A DNA stretch of 64,000 nt from Akanthomyces muscarius. Taxonomy: Eukaryota; Ascomycota; Sordariomycetes; Hypocreales; Cordycipitaceae. The DNA is taken from positions 4,774,001-4,838,000 of the forward strand of contig NC_079243.1 in NCBI RefSeq assembly GCF_028009165.1, written 5' to 3'. Below are positions 1-10,546 of the stretch, one piece after another. The position numbers and the translations under genes are program-made. Within the stretch, counting starts at the first letter, position 1; every line of letters starts with the position of its first letter. The notes beneath the pieces are model-generated. The model had not been told where the DNA came from. It searched no databases and saw only the letters and a list, made by a program, of their open reading frames with translations.

Positions 1-91
1 GCTAAAAGACTATACCTTTATTATAGCCTTTAACTTAGCTCGCTTAGACTTATTAAGTTTGTCTAGTGACTAAAGACTATACTTAACTATA

Positions 92-987
92 GTGGAACTA
101 TAAGTTATAAGAGACTTGTGTTGTTTTTATAGACGCTCTAGCTTAGCTAGCGCTTTAGAAGATTCTCGTTAAAGACGTTAAAGGAGAGTAACGGCCTCCT
201 CCTCTTCGTAATATAAACATTAGGATTCTAAAATGATCTAATTAAGAGAAGATATTAGCACCTCTAAGCTATTATAAGAATAACCTTAATAGACATATTT
301 CTTATAATAAGAAATACCTTCTATTATTTTATAAGAAAGCTTTTTAGAATAATAAAAAGAATAAGGTATAATAATAACTCTAAATTCTTTAATAATAGTA
401 GCTAGTTTTAAGCGCTATTTAGTTTTAGTAAAATAAGGCTTAGTAATATAGTTAGATATAGTAAAGTATAATAATATAGGAGGAAGAAAGGACCTATAAA
501 TGCGAAAGATAAGATAGGCTAGCTATATTAGTTTTAAGGATAAGACTAATAGGGGAGGAGTATTATATTATAAACTAGAATGTATATAAGGTAGACTAGG
601 GAAGCGGCCTAAGGAGCGACTAGGCGGGCGCCTATAGGTCGCCCGATTAGGATGCTAAATTATATAACTAGATCACTGTGGATTATAGTGAGCTAATAGT
701 AATCTAAGATAGCATTTTTATTAGATAGATTACTTAGGATTACTAGTAATCTAAGTGATCTAAGGAATATAATAGAGAGATAGATAGGTACTTAAAGAGG
801 AGGTATTCTAGTAGCTAGGTAGTCTAGATCTCTATTAATTAATCTAAGTAATAGTTTCACTATTAAGAGTTCTACTCTTAACGAACACCTACGATACTGC
901 TTAACGCGCTACCCTGTAGCTTTAAGCCTGACTTACTCTCTAAGAAACAGACCTACTGTGACTTAGTAAATAAGCTATCGTTACACT
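92..987. repeat. Direct repeat, copy 1 (~0.9 kb)
   Basis: Pairs with 2401-3297 in the same orientation at an offset of about 2309-2310 bases. Most differences between the copies are C/T or G/A, for example CGCTTTAGAAGATTCTCGTT against CACTTTAGAAGATTCTTATT. This copy keeps more C and G, so it is the less mutated one. It includes the near-palindrome CTTAGGATTAC-TA-GTAATCTAAG near 740-765. It could be two LTR-containing ends of one element or two partial copies. Confidence 0.8.
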
Positions 988-2400
988 AAACTCTAAGAAT
1001 ACCTAGAAACCTATTAAAAACCTTATAAGTTATTTAGACCTACTATAATACCAGATAACACGCTTAATATATACACGCTATACTGCCCTTATATTATAAC
1101 TATAAAAGCCTAATACCCTATAATAGGTAGTAGAAAAATAACTTTTTTTCCCTTAATATAATATATTTTTAAAATACTATAATTAATTTATTATAAAGCC
1201 CTATATTTATAGGTAAGAATTACCCTTTCAGGTATCCTCTTTTAACCTATAAAAATAACTTATTATTAAGGCCCTTATTATAACATATAAAATATAAATT
1301 TAACCTATATAGAGTAACTTAACTTAAATTAACTTAATTCTTAAAGATTATAATTAATTACTTAAAGGCGCCTTTTATTATACTAATATTTAATATATAA
1401 CCCTTATAAAAGTAATACCTTAATATTAGAGTATATAGAATATTTTCTAAGTTAGTATATAGCTTTACTTAGTATTTATATTCCTAGAATTATAATAGAG
1501 GTTATAGTAGGGAGATAACTTAAGAAGAGGATTATTAGAATTAATTATACCCTAAGAGCACTAAAAGAGCTACTATAATAAGAACCTAAGAACTTAAAGG
1601 GAATATAAAGCGATAAGAGACCTTAGGTACACCCTAGGAAATCTAAGTGAAGGATAGACTAAAGTTAGCTACACTCTAAAAATTAGGAATAATTAATTAG
1701 TCTCTAATTAATAGGGATAGCTTTATTACTATACTAGAAGATAACTAATAAAGACTAAGGTATAAGGGCCCTAGTTAGTTAGATATAATATAGGGTGTTA
1801 AGGTGTAAGAAATAATATAATATAAAGAAAGGGAAATATAAATAAAGAGAAAAAAGATAAGAAGTAATATCTAGTACTAGGTAGATAAGAAAAAAGGGTA
1901 TAAGAGGCGTAGATAACCTATAATAGTTAACCTTTTATCTTTTTCCTCTTAATTAATCGCTACTAAGATAGTACTATTATTACTCCTACCTTTATATATA
2001 AGAGTACCTTAATACACACTAAAGTACCTACTAACTATCTAAAAGATTAATAATAACTATACTAACCTTAAATAATAGTAGAAGGGTAAATAAAGGTTTC
2101 TTAGGACCTATATTTATAGCTATAAGGGATAAACTAGTTATAGTACTTAGTGACTCTTTATCTAATTAATTATAAAAAGAAGATACTAGAAGTATCTATA
2201 AGAGGAAGTCTATCTTAGGAAAGAAGAAGAAGGGAAAAGGGGGTAAGTTACTATTAGGAATAGAAGGCTTTAGTAAGTAAGGAGTTAATAATAATCTATC
2301 TAATAGGAAGGAAAACACTAATATACTTACTATATAAACTAACTAACTAATAAAAGCGCTCCTAAATTCCCACCTTTAATTAAATATAACTTTTAATAAG

Positions 2401-3297
2401 GTAGAACTATAAGTTATAAGAGACTTATATTATTTTTATAAACACTTTAGTTTAGCTAGCACTTTAGAAGATTCTTATTAGAGATATTAAAAGAGAGTAG
2501 TAGTCTCCTCCTTCTTATAATATAAATATTAGGATTCTAAAATAATCTAATTAAGAGAAGATACTAATACCTTTAAGCTATTATAAGAATAGCCTTAATA
2601 GATATATTCTTTATAATAAGAAATACCTTTTATTATTTTTATAAGAAAGTTTTTTAGAATAATAAAAGAAATAAGGTATAATAATAACTCTAAATTTTTT
2701 AATAGTAGTAACTAGTTTTAAGTACTATTTAGTTTTAATATAATAAAGCTTAGTAATATAATTAGATATAATAAAGTATAATAATATAAGAGGAAAAAAA
2801 AACCTATAAATATAAAAGATAAGATAAGCTAGTTATAGTAGCCTTAAGGATAAGACTAATAGGGGAGGAGTATTATATTATAAACTAGAATATATATAAG
2901 GTAGACTAAAGAAGCGGCTTAAAGAGCGACTAGGTGGGCACTTATAGGCCGCCGAATTAGGATACTAGGTTATATAACTAGATTATTATAGATTATAGTA
3001 AGCTAATAGTAATCTAAGTTAATATCTATAATAATAGATTACTTAAGATTACTAATAATCTAAGTAATCTAGAGGATATAATAGGGAGATAGATAAATAC
3101 TTAAAGAAGAAGTATTCTAGTAGTTAGGTAGTCTAGATCTCTATTAATTAATCTAAGTAATAGTTTCACTATTAAGAGTTCTACTCTTAATAAATGCCTA
3201 TAATACTACTTAAATGTGCTACCTTATAGCTTTAAGCCTAACTTACTCTCTAAGAAACAGACCTACTATAACTTAGTAAATAAGCTATCGTTATACT
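2401..3297. repeat. Direct repeat, copy 2 (~0.9 kb), ends at truncated gene
   Basis: Second, more AT-shifted copy of 92-987. The match stops at ...TATCGTTATACT (3297); the next base is the start of unrelated, normally composed sequence that encodes part of an alcohol dehydrogenase. This is therefore the junction between the repeat and the broken gene. Confidence 0.8.
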
Positions 3298-3905
3298 GGG
3301 GTAGTGAGTATTGGACATGCATATATGCTGTTATCATAGCTCTAGCAACAGGCAATTTTAGGAGCGCTGCAGTTCTTGTCGCTCTGGCTATGGGGGCATT
3401 AAAGGTTATTGCAATGGGACGCAACTAAGATACGCTTAAGCAGGTGCTAGTTTGCGTAGGCGGAAGCAACCGCGTTGTCACAGTTCCTATCTCAGGGAAT
3501 ATAGAGACTGATATCGCAGCTCTGCAGGAGCATGGTCCGGTCGATGTTTACTTTGACATCTCACCCAAGCTCACGACAACTCCATCGTACATAAAAGCCA
3601 GCATGACTGCCTTGCGGCGCCATGGCCGCATGAGTATTATGGGAGGTATTCCTGCCAATGCGGAGTTTCCTTACCCCATGATCATGTTTAAAGGTTTAAC
3701 CATTAAAGGAACATTTATGTACACCCGCGAGCAGGCTGATGAGCTTATCAAACTTATCGAAACGGGTCTGCTACCTATCGGACAACACGGCGGTATTCAG
3801 ACTACGGGGAAATATCCGTTGAGTATGTGGCAGCAGGCATTTGAACATGCTTACAGTGAGAGCGGACGAAGGAAGGCGGTCTACTTTATACCAAACGGAG
3901 AGTAG
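3298..3905 (+). pseudogene. Truncated zinc-type alcohol dehydrogenase (MDR family)
   Basis: The reading frame matches the C-terminal half of a medium-chain (zinc-type) alcohol dehydrogenase: the Rossmann-fold piece ATGNFRSAAVLVALAMGA, then GGIPANAEFPYPMIMFKGLTI and a C-terminal REQADELIKLIETGLL. The N-terminal catalytic domain is absent; the frame runs straight into the decayed repeat at 3297. An in-frame TAA sits at 3426-3428 within an otherwise continuous frame. It could be a CAA to TAA change, the type RIP makes, although an original GAA cannot be excluded. ATG-less start, missing half and internal stop make it a pseudogene. It probably once reduced or oxidised small alcohols or aldehydes; the substrate cannot be told. 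Confidence 0.8.
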
Positions 3906-4151
3906 CATGTTTTTACCACTCCCAGACACAATTGAATAAATCGTACTGCCGTATCACGGTTTCTCAACTAGGGAAATTTCTATCCTGCTATATCTGTATA
4001 ATTTCCCGTCTCATCTGCGACGCGGCGCCGTTTGTGCATTGTTTCTCGAGCTGACGAATAGATATCATATGTATTTTTTGTTCAATGACTAAATATGTAC
4101 TTGCTAGTCTTTTCAAGTAAACCGAACATTGCGTGACAGCTAGTAGGCTAT

Positions 4152-5291
4152 TTATGCCTTGACCAGAGTAAGACGGTAGGTCTGGAGAATCTCGTTGACG
4201 GGCTGGAAGTAGGTCGTTCCTCCGCTCTGGCAGTTGCCGCTACCTCCCGAGGTGACACCCTGAGCCTGGGTGCCGGAGTAGAAAGAACCGCCCGAGTCGC
4301 CGGGCTCGGCGCAGACGTTGGTCTGGGTGAGGCCGGTGACGGATCCCTCGGCGTAGTTGACGGTGGCGCCCTTTGCGCGGACGGTGCCGCAGTGGACCTG
4401 GGTGGTTGAGCCGGAGCGGCAGATGCTGGCCCCGACGGCAGACTCGGTGCTGCCTTTGACGGGTAAGCTACCCTGTCCGTAGCCGTTGATGTAGCCGCGG
4501 AGGGTGGTGCCACTTACAGTGCGGACGTAGCTCATGTCGGCGCTGCCGGGGAAGACGGAACCGGAAAAGGTGCCGAGGGCGGCGCCGCTGCTCGTCGTGG
4601 CAGAGTCGCCGGGGTTTCCGCAGTGACCGGCGGACACGAAGCCCGTGGTGACCGAGAAGCCGACGGAGCACCGCGCGGCGCGGTTGATGTAGTAGGCGTC
4701 GCCGCCCTGGACGGTAGCCATGGTGGTGGGCATCTGCTCGGCCGTGCGCACCTCGTACTCGGACGCGGTGAGGCCAACCTGCGCGGCCAGCTCGTCGGCG
4801 TGGCCGTGGCTGTCGGCGAGAGCCTCAATGACGAGCCTGTTAGCGGCAACGTCGACGTAGAAGGAGGCAATGCCGGAGTTGCCACCCGAGGTGGACTGGC
4901 GAGCGTTGGCCTGGCCGCCGACAAAGACCTTGTCGAGGTCGGCCTTGGCCTTTTCCAGCTTGGACAGGCTGTTGCTCATGACGATGGGTGTGGCACCGGC
5001 AGAAGTGACCTGCTCGGCCGAGGCCTGGTCGGTGACACCAATGTGCACGACGTCGGCGTCGATCCAGGCACCAGCGAAGGCATCGCCGACAGAGCTGCGC
5101 ACCTGCTCAATGACATTGCTGGCCTGCAGCTCCCGAGCCACACGGGCAGTGGCTTGCTCGGCGTTGAGTCCCAAGTCGCGCTTCATTGCCTCCAGGATCT
5201 GGGGGTGCAGGTCGCTGGCCGCCTGTGTGGGTGCACCGTAGGCAACAGGCAGGACAACGGCCAGAAAGGCGAGAAACTTGGTGAGTTCCAT
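4152..5291 (-). CDS. Secreted streptogrisin/alpha-lytic-like serine protease (S1)
   Basis: A 379-residue intronless preproprotease. Residues 1-19 are a signal peptide; about 25-195 form a prodomain of the alpha-lytic protease type; the mature chymotrypsin-fold domain follows. The catalytic triad is visible: H223 in SAGHC, D252 in SADMSY, S333 in GDSGGS. Cysteines pair as expected for this group (208/224, 291/301, 327/354). Sequence style and prodomain are those of actinobacterial streptogrisins, not of fungal trypsins. Similar chymotrypsins in Metarhizium (CHY1) have been interpreted as acquired from bacteria, so transfer is the likely origin here (inference). It should be exported and digest protein outside the cell, for example insect or nematode cuticle. 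The ATG is followed directly by the signal peptide and preceded by a TATA box, which supports the start. Confidence 0.93.
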   Translation of the reverse strand: MELTKFLAFLAVVLPVAYGAPTQAASDLHPQILEAMKRDLGLNAEQATARVARELQASNVIEQVRSSVGDAFAGAWIDADVVHIGVTDQASAEQVTSAGATPIVMSNSLSKLEKAKADLDKVFVGGQANARQSTSGGNSGIASFYVDVAANRLVIEALADSHGHADELAAQVGLTASEYEVRTAEQMPTTMATVQGGDAYYINRAARCSVGFSVTTGFVSAGHCGNPGDSATTSSGAALGTFSGSVFPGSADMSYVRTVSGTTLRGYINGYGQGSLPVKGSTESAVGASICRSGSTTQVHCGTVRAKGATVNYAEGSVTGLTQTNVCAEPGDSGGSFYSGTQAQGVTSGGSGNCQSGGTTYFQPVNEILQTYRLTLVKA

Positions 5292-5403
5292 AGTGAATCA
5301 AGCAAAGATAGAAGAACTGGGCTGAGGCTTTGAGAGTGCAGAGGCTGCTTGAGAGTGAGTCGAGTCTGGGATATTCCTATCAACTACCAGACAGACGACA
5401 GTC

Positions 5404-5411
5404 TTTATATA
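5404..5411 (-). promoter_or_regulatory. TATA box of the S1 protease gene
   Basis: TATATAAA read on the minus strand, about 113 bases upstream of the protease ATG. Spacing and sequence fit a strong, regulated fungal promoter, as expected for a secreted protease. Confidence 0.55.
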
Positions 5412-6377
5412 CTTGTTTCCATTCGTCGTGTTGCTGGGCATGCATTTTGCAAGACCGTTTAGAAGGCCGTTGGCGGTGCTATGGTAGGTAGACCAGCGAG
5501 TGTGAGGATGAATGGTACACGCTGCGCGCCGCAATCCGCATTGTCCAATCGTGTACCAAGAAGAATAAATGCGCAACTGCCTAATCGGGCAAATCACCCG
5601 TAAGCCGCTGCAACCCCATTCTCTGACTTGGCGTATAAGCACACATTAGCCAGACGGCCGATCCCAGCTGCCGCCTTCCTAATTAGCCTTAAATCGGCCC
5701 GTCAGCCAACCGCAGGATTTCTTCAAACTAACAGAGCAATCTATATTAACTAGCATATCCACAGATATCCACCCCCGCAATTTACACAGTACGTCTCCGC
5801 ATTTTTATATGAGGGTGGTATGCTTAAAATAGTCTTTGGATCGCTATCCCCGTTGTGCGATCACACATGCCCTATTAGGAAGGCAATGAAGACGAAGGGG
5901 GCTGCTGATTATGTCGAACTAGCCCCCTCGATAAGATCCTTCGGTGAATTTCTGGCCCGCCTGACAGGCGTGACAGCTCGTGCCCTTATCGCCCCCATGT
6001 CGCGTGGCGCAGTATGCCAAGTCTGGTCTAGAACATGACTTTGCAACGCACAATGTATTTGGGCTCTGTAAGTGATTGGTAATACCCTAGCTGGCCTGAC
6101 ATCCTTGTTTCTCTGATTGGCTGTCGTTCTTAGCGAAACAACCAGCACGATGGAACTAGGTGCGTGCAACTACCGACATGCTGGCCGTTGATTGTCTACA
6201 CAACACAAGCACGTGTCGGAGACGCGGGAAGCACTTATGCCGATTAGGAATGAGGTTTCCTTGGTGTATGATACTAGAGGCTACTCACGGCAATCATCTT
6301 AATCCTTTACTGTGACCTTCCCTATCTCTTGCTGAGGACTCAACGGCGAAAGAATTCTTCGGCTTGACGATTCCACC

Positions 6378-6473
6378 ATGTCGGCAGCCGTACCCTTTCC
6401 TGCTGAATTTGAAACGCGTAACTATGTTTCCAACCCATTGGAGCCCAAGAAATCTCGCCATCAGCTCTCAAGG
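6378..6473 (+). pseudogene. Orphan first-exon-like fragment
   Basis: The start context is CCACCATGT, followed by a 31-residue frame of good coding character beginning MSAAVPFPAEFETRNYVSNP and ending QLSRY before TAA. The last codons overlap a possible splice donor (GTACTA). I find no following exon with matching coding character. It may be the N-terminus of a lost gene or the first exon of a small gene I cannot complete. The family is not recognised. Confidence 0.25.
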
Positions 6474-7138
6474 TACTAATTGCTCGGGTCATCTGTGGCT
6501 ACTTTGCGGAATTTTGCACACCCGCGTACCCTCGCAACAGGTCCCGTAATTTAAATGGGGCAATAGTAAGCGAGCTCAATAGAATCAGAGGACTCGGTCT
6601 AAGTTTTGAAGTCTGGTATAGCTCCAAGTGCCGAGTTCTTGTTTTGAGTCGTCAGAGAGGCTGGAGCTTTTTGTCCACGTCCTGGTGACTTTGGGGCATT
6701 TTGGCTCCTGTGTGATGGTCTTTTCTTTTTCTAAATTGCAGCAATTACACTATAAGTATTCACATATGTTGTCAGTTGTTGCTTTGTCAACCCGAGACTT
6801 TCCAGTTCAGGTGAGACTTAGAGATGGACTGCGACGCCACGCATGTTGTCCGTGCCGTCCATCAACTCTACATTTATCTGGCAGTTATGGTCAGATATAC
6901 TTTAGATTAAAACACGAAATTTCAACTCTACTCGTCAGGTGTGGAAGACATTTTGGTTGTTCTTTCCTACAGCATAATTGACCGCCACAATCGAGTGTCG
7001 CGAATAGGAAATGGAACGTCATGGCGCTTTTAACACATGTTGGAGTCACCTATATCTTGAATAGCTTAGACTATTTCATTCTTGGTAATATCTGCAACTC
7101 ATTACAAGGATGCTACATTTGCTACAAAATTTCTCTTT

Positions 7139-8729
7139 CTAGCCAAGGAGACCCCAACCTCCAACAGACGTAGCCGTCGACACCGGCTGCAGATATCTCG
7201 GCGGCGGCATCTCCGACACCGTCTGCGATCGCATACTCATCGCCGACTCCGGCCGCACACTCACGCCTCCGCTGCGCGACGAGCCCAATATTCCGCTCCC
7301 CAACGCCGACTGGAACCCCGCGTGCGTATCTGTACGGGAGTCATTGCGGCGCCAGAGCGCGCGCTTATTGCGAAGCAGCGACATCGTGTCGTCCTGCATC
7401 TGCTCAATCATGTCGTCTAGGATCTCCTCGCGATCTGCGTCATCCATGTCTGGCAGACGCCACTTGGGGTAGATGTTGAGGTGCGGCGCGCGCACGCGGA
7501 AGCGGCCGGACAGCGCGGCAAAGTAGACGTGGCACAGTTTGCAGGGCGGCTTGCTCGTGGCGATGAAGCAGTTATCTTCGAAAAACTGCATCGGCGAGGT
7601 CTTACCCTGCTCGTAGAGGTAGCCATGAAGGAGCACCTCGCAGTGCACTGTCGTCCTGGTACGGTGCCTGTTCTGCAGCCTGGCTACTTGATCGTGCAGG
7701 CCGCTGTTCTCGAGCTCGGCAATGTCGCTGCCGCACGATGCCGCGAAGCTCGCGGTGTCGGGAAAAGCGGTGCGCAGCAGCCGATGCAACGGGATACCCT
7801 GCGGCACCAGACTTCGCGCGGGTAGCGCCGACGAGACGAATGTCACCGTAATGTTCCGGAACAGCTTTTCCTGTTTCTTGGACGCCGCGACAATGGTGTC
7901 GGCCGCGTGACGGTACGAGTGCAGGCGGCCGAGGAGATGCCGTAGCTGGCTCCAGTACGGATTGCCGGGCATGTTGGCGTACTCGTCAAGGATGCGCCCG
8001 AAGCCTTTAGCTTTGGTATCCTGGACGATGTTGATCAAGTTCTCGCAGTTGCTGAGGACTGAGGAATTACAGTCAGTCTGGACCAGGGATTGACGGATTG
8101 ACGCAAACTTACAAAGTGGCTTGCTGTTCTCGGTGCTGTCCATAACAAGCTCAAATCCGCACCGCTCCTGGATCGTGAGGAGGTGCTTCATAACTGGAGA
8201 ATCTATCGCTCGATTTAGCTTTCCAGCATTTGCCAGGGTTTTCTTTGTGCTTACAGTTCCCTTCGTGGCAATTTTCAATACAATGCTCTACGGTTTCAAA
8301 CAGCGCCTGTAAGTAGAGCCCGACCCTGCCAACGTTGAACTCCAGAATGCGCCAAAGTACCTGCTTGCGCTGGGCTCTGGGCTGCAAATGATCCGGGTTC
8401 TCAATGACATGGTTCAGTAAGTTTTTCAAGTAAGTGACGCAACTGTTCGATTCTGAACCCTGCCTGGCATTGGAGCTCAAGATGTACTCTGGTTCTCCGT
8501 TGGGACCTTTGAGACATGCTGCGGCCGTGATAGTGTCGCCGCCCCTTTTCGAATCGCAGATCTGAGCGAGCTTGCACAGGAAGATTTCTGTATCCGACAA
8601 GTTTTCCTCGTGGCCTGCGAGACCAGAAGAGTGGGTGACATCAGCACCGGCGCGGCAAGTCTCATTGACGGCCTCGTACAAAAGCGAGAGGTAGGCGAGC
8701 TGTGTTTCCTTGTCTGTGGTGGACGTCAT
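7139..8729 (-). CDS. OTT_1508-like nucleic acid/nucleotide deaminase family protein
   Basis: Three exons on the minus strand: 8255-8729, 8114-8193 and 7139-8059, giving 491 residues. Introns of 61 and 54 bases start GTAAGC and GTAAGT and end CAG. The second is a multiple of three, so it can be missed as coding sequence. The C-terminal part carries the zinc-deaminase signature: HCE at 324-326 and PCKLC at 357-361 (H324 and C358/C361 as zinc ligands, E326 as proton shuttle). The spacing and the all-alpha N-terminal half match the fungal OTT_1508-like deaminase family, which Iyer and colleagues placed among deaminases related to bacterial toxins. All catalytic residues are present. Substrate and cellular role are unknown for the fungal members. 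No signal peptide is seen. The tail from about residue 425 is Ser/Gly-rich and probably disordered. Confidence 0.8.
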
Positions 8730-10420
8730 CGTGGCGGAGAAGATACTGGATATAATGGAAAGGAATATACCAGAAGAAAGATCGCTACTATATGGTACAA
8801 GCTCCTCAAGTTTTCAGCAGCCTCCTGGGAAGGTGCTCGCTTTATGTCCTCTACGAGATGACTACTCAGCCCAACCACAGGCGTTGGGTATATATCAAAT
8901 GGTTCGCAATGCAGAAGGCAACTCAGCACGGACGTTTCATTGTGTGTACAGGCAGCTTATACAGCACATTGCAGCGATTGTAAAGGAGGGCACATGTCTG
9001 GTCCTCACTGGTACAGAGTACTGCACTCACATCTCTCCATCCCGCAGCTGACATAAATTGGGCAGCTCTGCATTAGGTCACTGTGGCTCAATCGTGCGAA
9101 CAGCGAAGCGAACCAACTTGCCGCCATACAGGCGGCTTTTGACGTGGCCATGCATGTTGATGGCCTGTTTCTAGCGTCAAGGGTGCGCCACCTCGGCCAG
9201 TAAAGGACAATGGACAGAGCAAAGACAGTGGACAACACGTCTAATCCTTCCTCTTATAGGCGTACTGGCAGCGGCGACAGGCGGACCGACCAACTTCATA
9301 GTGCATGTAAAATGTGTATTTTTGTTGTTGCTAATCTCTCTTCAAGTTTTATGTCCTATCATTGGCCAGATTTACAATTTCGGCCTCTCACCCTAGAGTT
9401 GCCTTACGGTGTCTCTAATTGCGTCTTCGCATTGTCACAGAGCACTATCCTAAGACATAATGATTACCAGAACGGCACGACGCCCCGAGTATGTCGCGAC
9501 CGCACCGACATCCTTGTTACCAATCTCGCCACAATTCTCTTTTTTAGGGCGTGCAATGGACGCACCGATGGCCACAGATTGAAAGCCGAAGTCGTGCCCA
9601 GTGCTTTTTATTTGCGCTCCTTTCACGGCCCTAGTCGCCCGCAACGACCCCGTCTTTTGATATTTCCTCTGTTATACAAGATGGAAACTATGCTCTCTTC
9701 CTCGCCGCTTTTTACCACCTTGTTCAGGCGTTGCTCACCCCCGCGCTCGCTGAGCCTCCCTGATCCCGCAAGCCTTGGCTGAGTTGCCCTGAACTTCACT
9801 GCTCCTGAGCTTGCAATGACTCCGAAAAAAAAAAGCTCGGAGACGGACACGACCTTTCCATATTTCGAGATGGACGGGATTGACTAGTCGCCAGAAGTGG
9901 TAGCTCTGGCAAGTTGCTCTGCTGCAGCCCAACTATAAATATCGGTATTCCCTCCTCGCTCTTCTTCAGTCCTCTTCATCCTCTACCTCCCCTCCATCGC
10001 CTCTCATGGGCAGTATGGGTTCTCGAGCTGCTGAAGATTCTTGGAAAACAGCTCAAGGACGGGAAGATTTGTAGCCAGCTCTAAGAGACCTACAGAAGGC
10101 GTCCAAGAAGATTACGGGCCCACTATTTTTTCACCGTTCCTCGGACGGCAATGATGAACTCCTGCAGAGAACCCTCCAGGCCGTCACGAATACCAAGCCA
10201 AAAAATCCATTAAACTTAGAGTACAACCCAAATCTGCAGATAGATAGAACGCTGCATAGCTGCCACGAACGGCGGCTGGGACAGTCTATGAAGAAAGAAG
10301 AAGAAGAAGAAGTGGTGGGGGGGATGAGGGGCAACAGTGCAAGAGCCTGGATGGCTAATTCTTTACGATTGTTTATTTGTTTTCATTCTGGGAAACAGGG
10401 TCAAGATGGGACGAAGAAAC
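8730..10420. other. Gene-poor stretch upstream of the deaminase gene
   Basis: No supported gene. An open frame at 9210-9782 has no recognisable family and irregular composition. Around 9933-10074 there is promoter-like sequence: CTATAAATAT, a CT-rich leader, then ATG at 10006 opening a 22-codon frame. Another frame over the same bases reads VLELLKILGKQLKDGKI, so this may be the decayed start of a former gene. Confidence 0.4.
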
Positions 10421-10546
10421 CTACTCATCGCGGATAGAGTAGCCGCCGCCCGTGCCCCAAAATCTGGCGCAGAGTGAGGGGATGAGGTTGGCGAGGTGGT
10501 CATGGTCCTCCGAGGTAATGAGCTTGTCTGCCTCGTTGGTGGCCAT
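10421..10546 (-). pseudogene. mtnB: 5' exon relic of methylthioribulose-1-phosphate dehydratase
   Basis: A 41-codon frame starts at an ATG (10546) and reads [20 protein letters not shown], then [13 protein letters not shown]. This is the N-terminus of MtnB of the methionine salvage pathway, where the usual run is roughly FWTLGWVTGTGGG, so a few codons (TLGWV-like) are missing. The frame ends in GATGAGTAGGT, where GTAGGT looks like the donor of the original first intron. No later exon with the dehydratase zinc-binding histidines is found in the following kilobase. It is therefore an isolated, internally deleted first exon, probably a non-functional duplicate of a gene elsewhere. Confidence 0.65.

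Larger units (their letters stand above)
1..3297. repeat. AT-rich, RIP-like decayed repeat island
   Basis: The stretch is dominated by A and T and very rich in TpA, with CpA and TpG scarce; many 60-base lines contain almost none. That is the footprint expected of repeat-induced point mutation (CpA to TpA on both strands). Stops occur in all frames and no protein family can be recognised. It contains two copies of a ~0.9 kb direct repeat, so it is probably a decayed retroelement, perhaps Copia-like: a purine-rich GGGGAGGAG followed by TATTATATTATAA appears in both copies and resembles a polypurine tract next to an LTR. The composition changes abruptly at 3297/3298. The element class is inference; the composition and the repeat are seen directly. 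Confidence 0.85.
5292..7138. other. Intergenic, protease to deaminase
   Basis: Apart from the protease promoter and one exon-like piece at 6378-6473, I see no supported gene here. Other open frames are short and match nothing I know. Confidence 0.5.

Noticed and set aside
4623..5333. Long open frame antisense to the S1 protease
   Set aside because: Third-position GC bias of the protease gene opens the opposite strand; no known family, and the protease frame is certain.
9210..9782. 190-codon plus-strand frame
   Set aside because: No family, no promoter, and coding character changes along the frame; probably chance.
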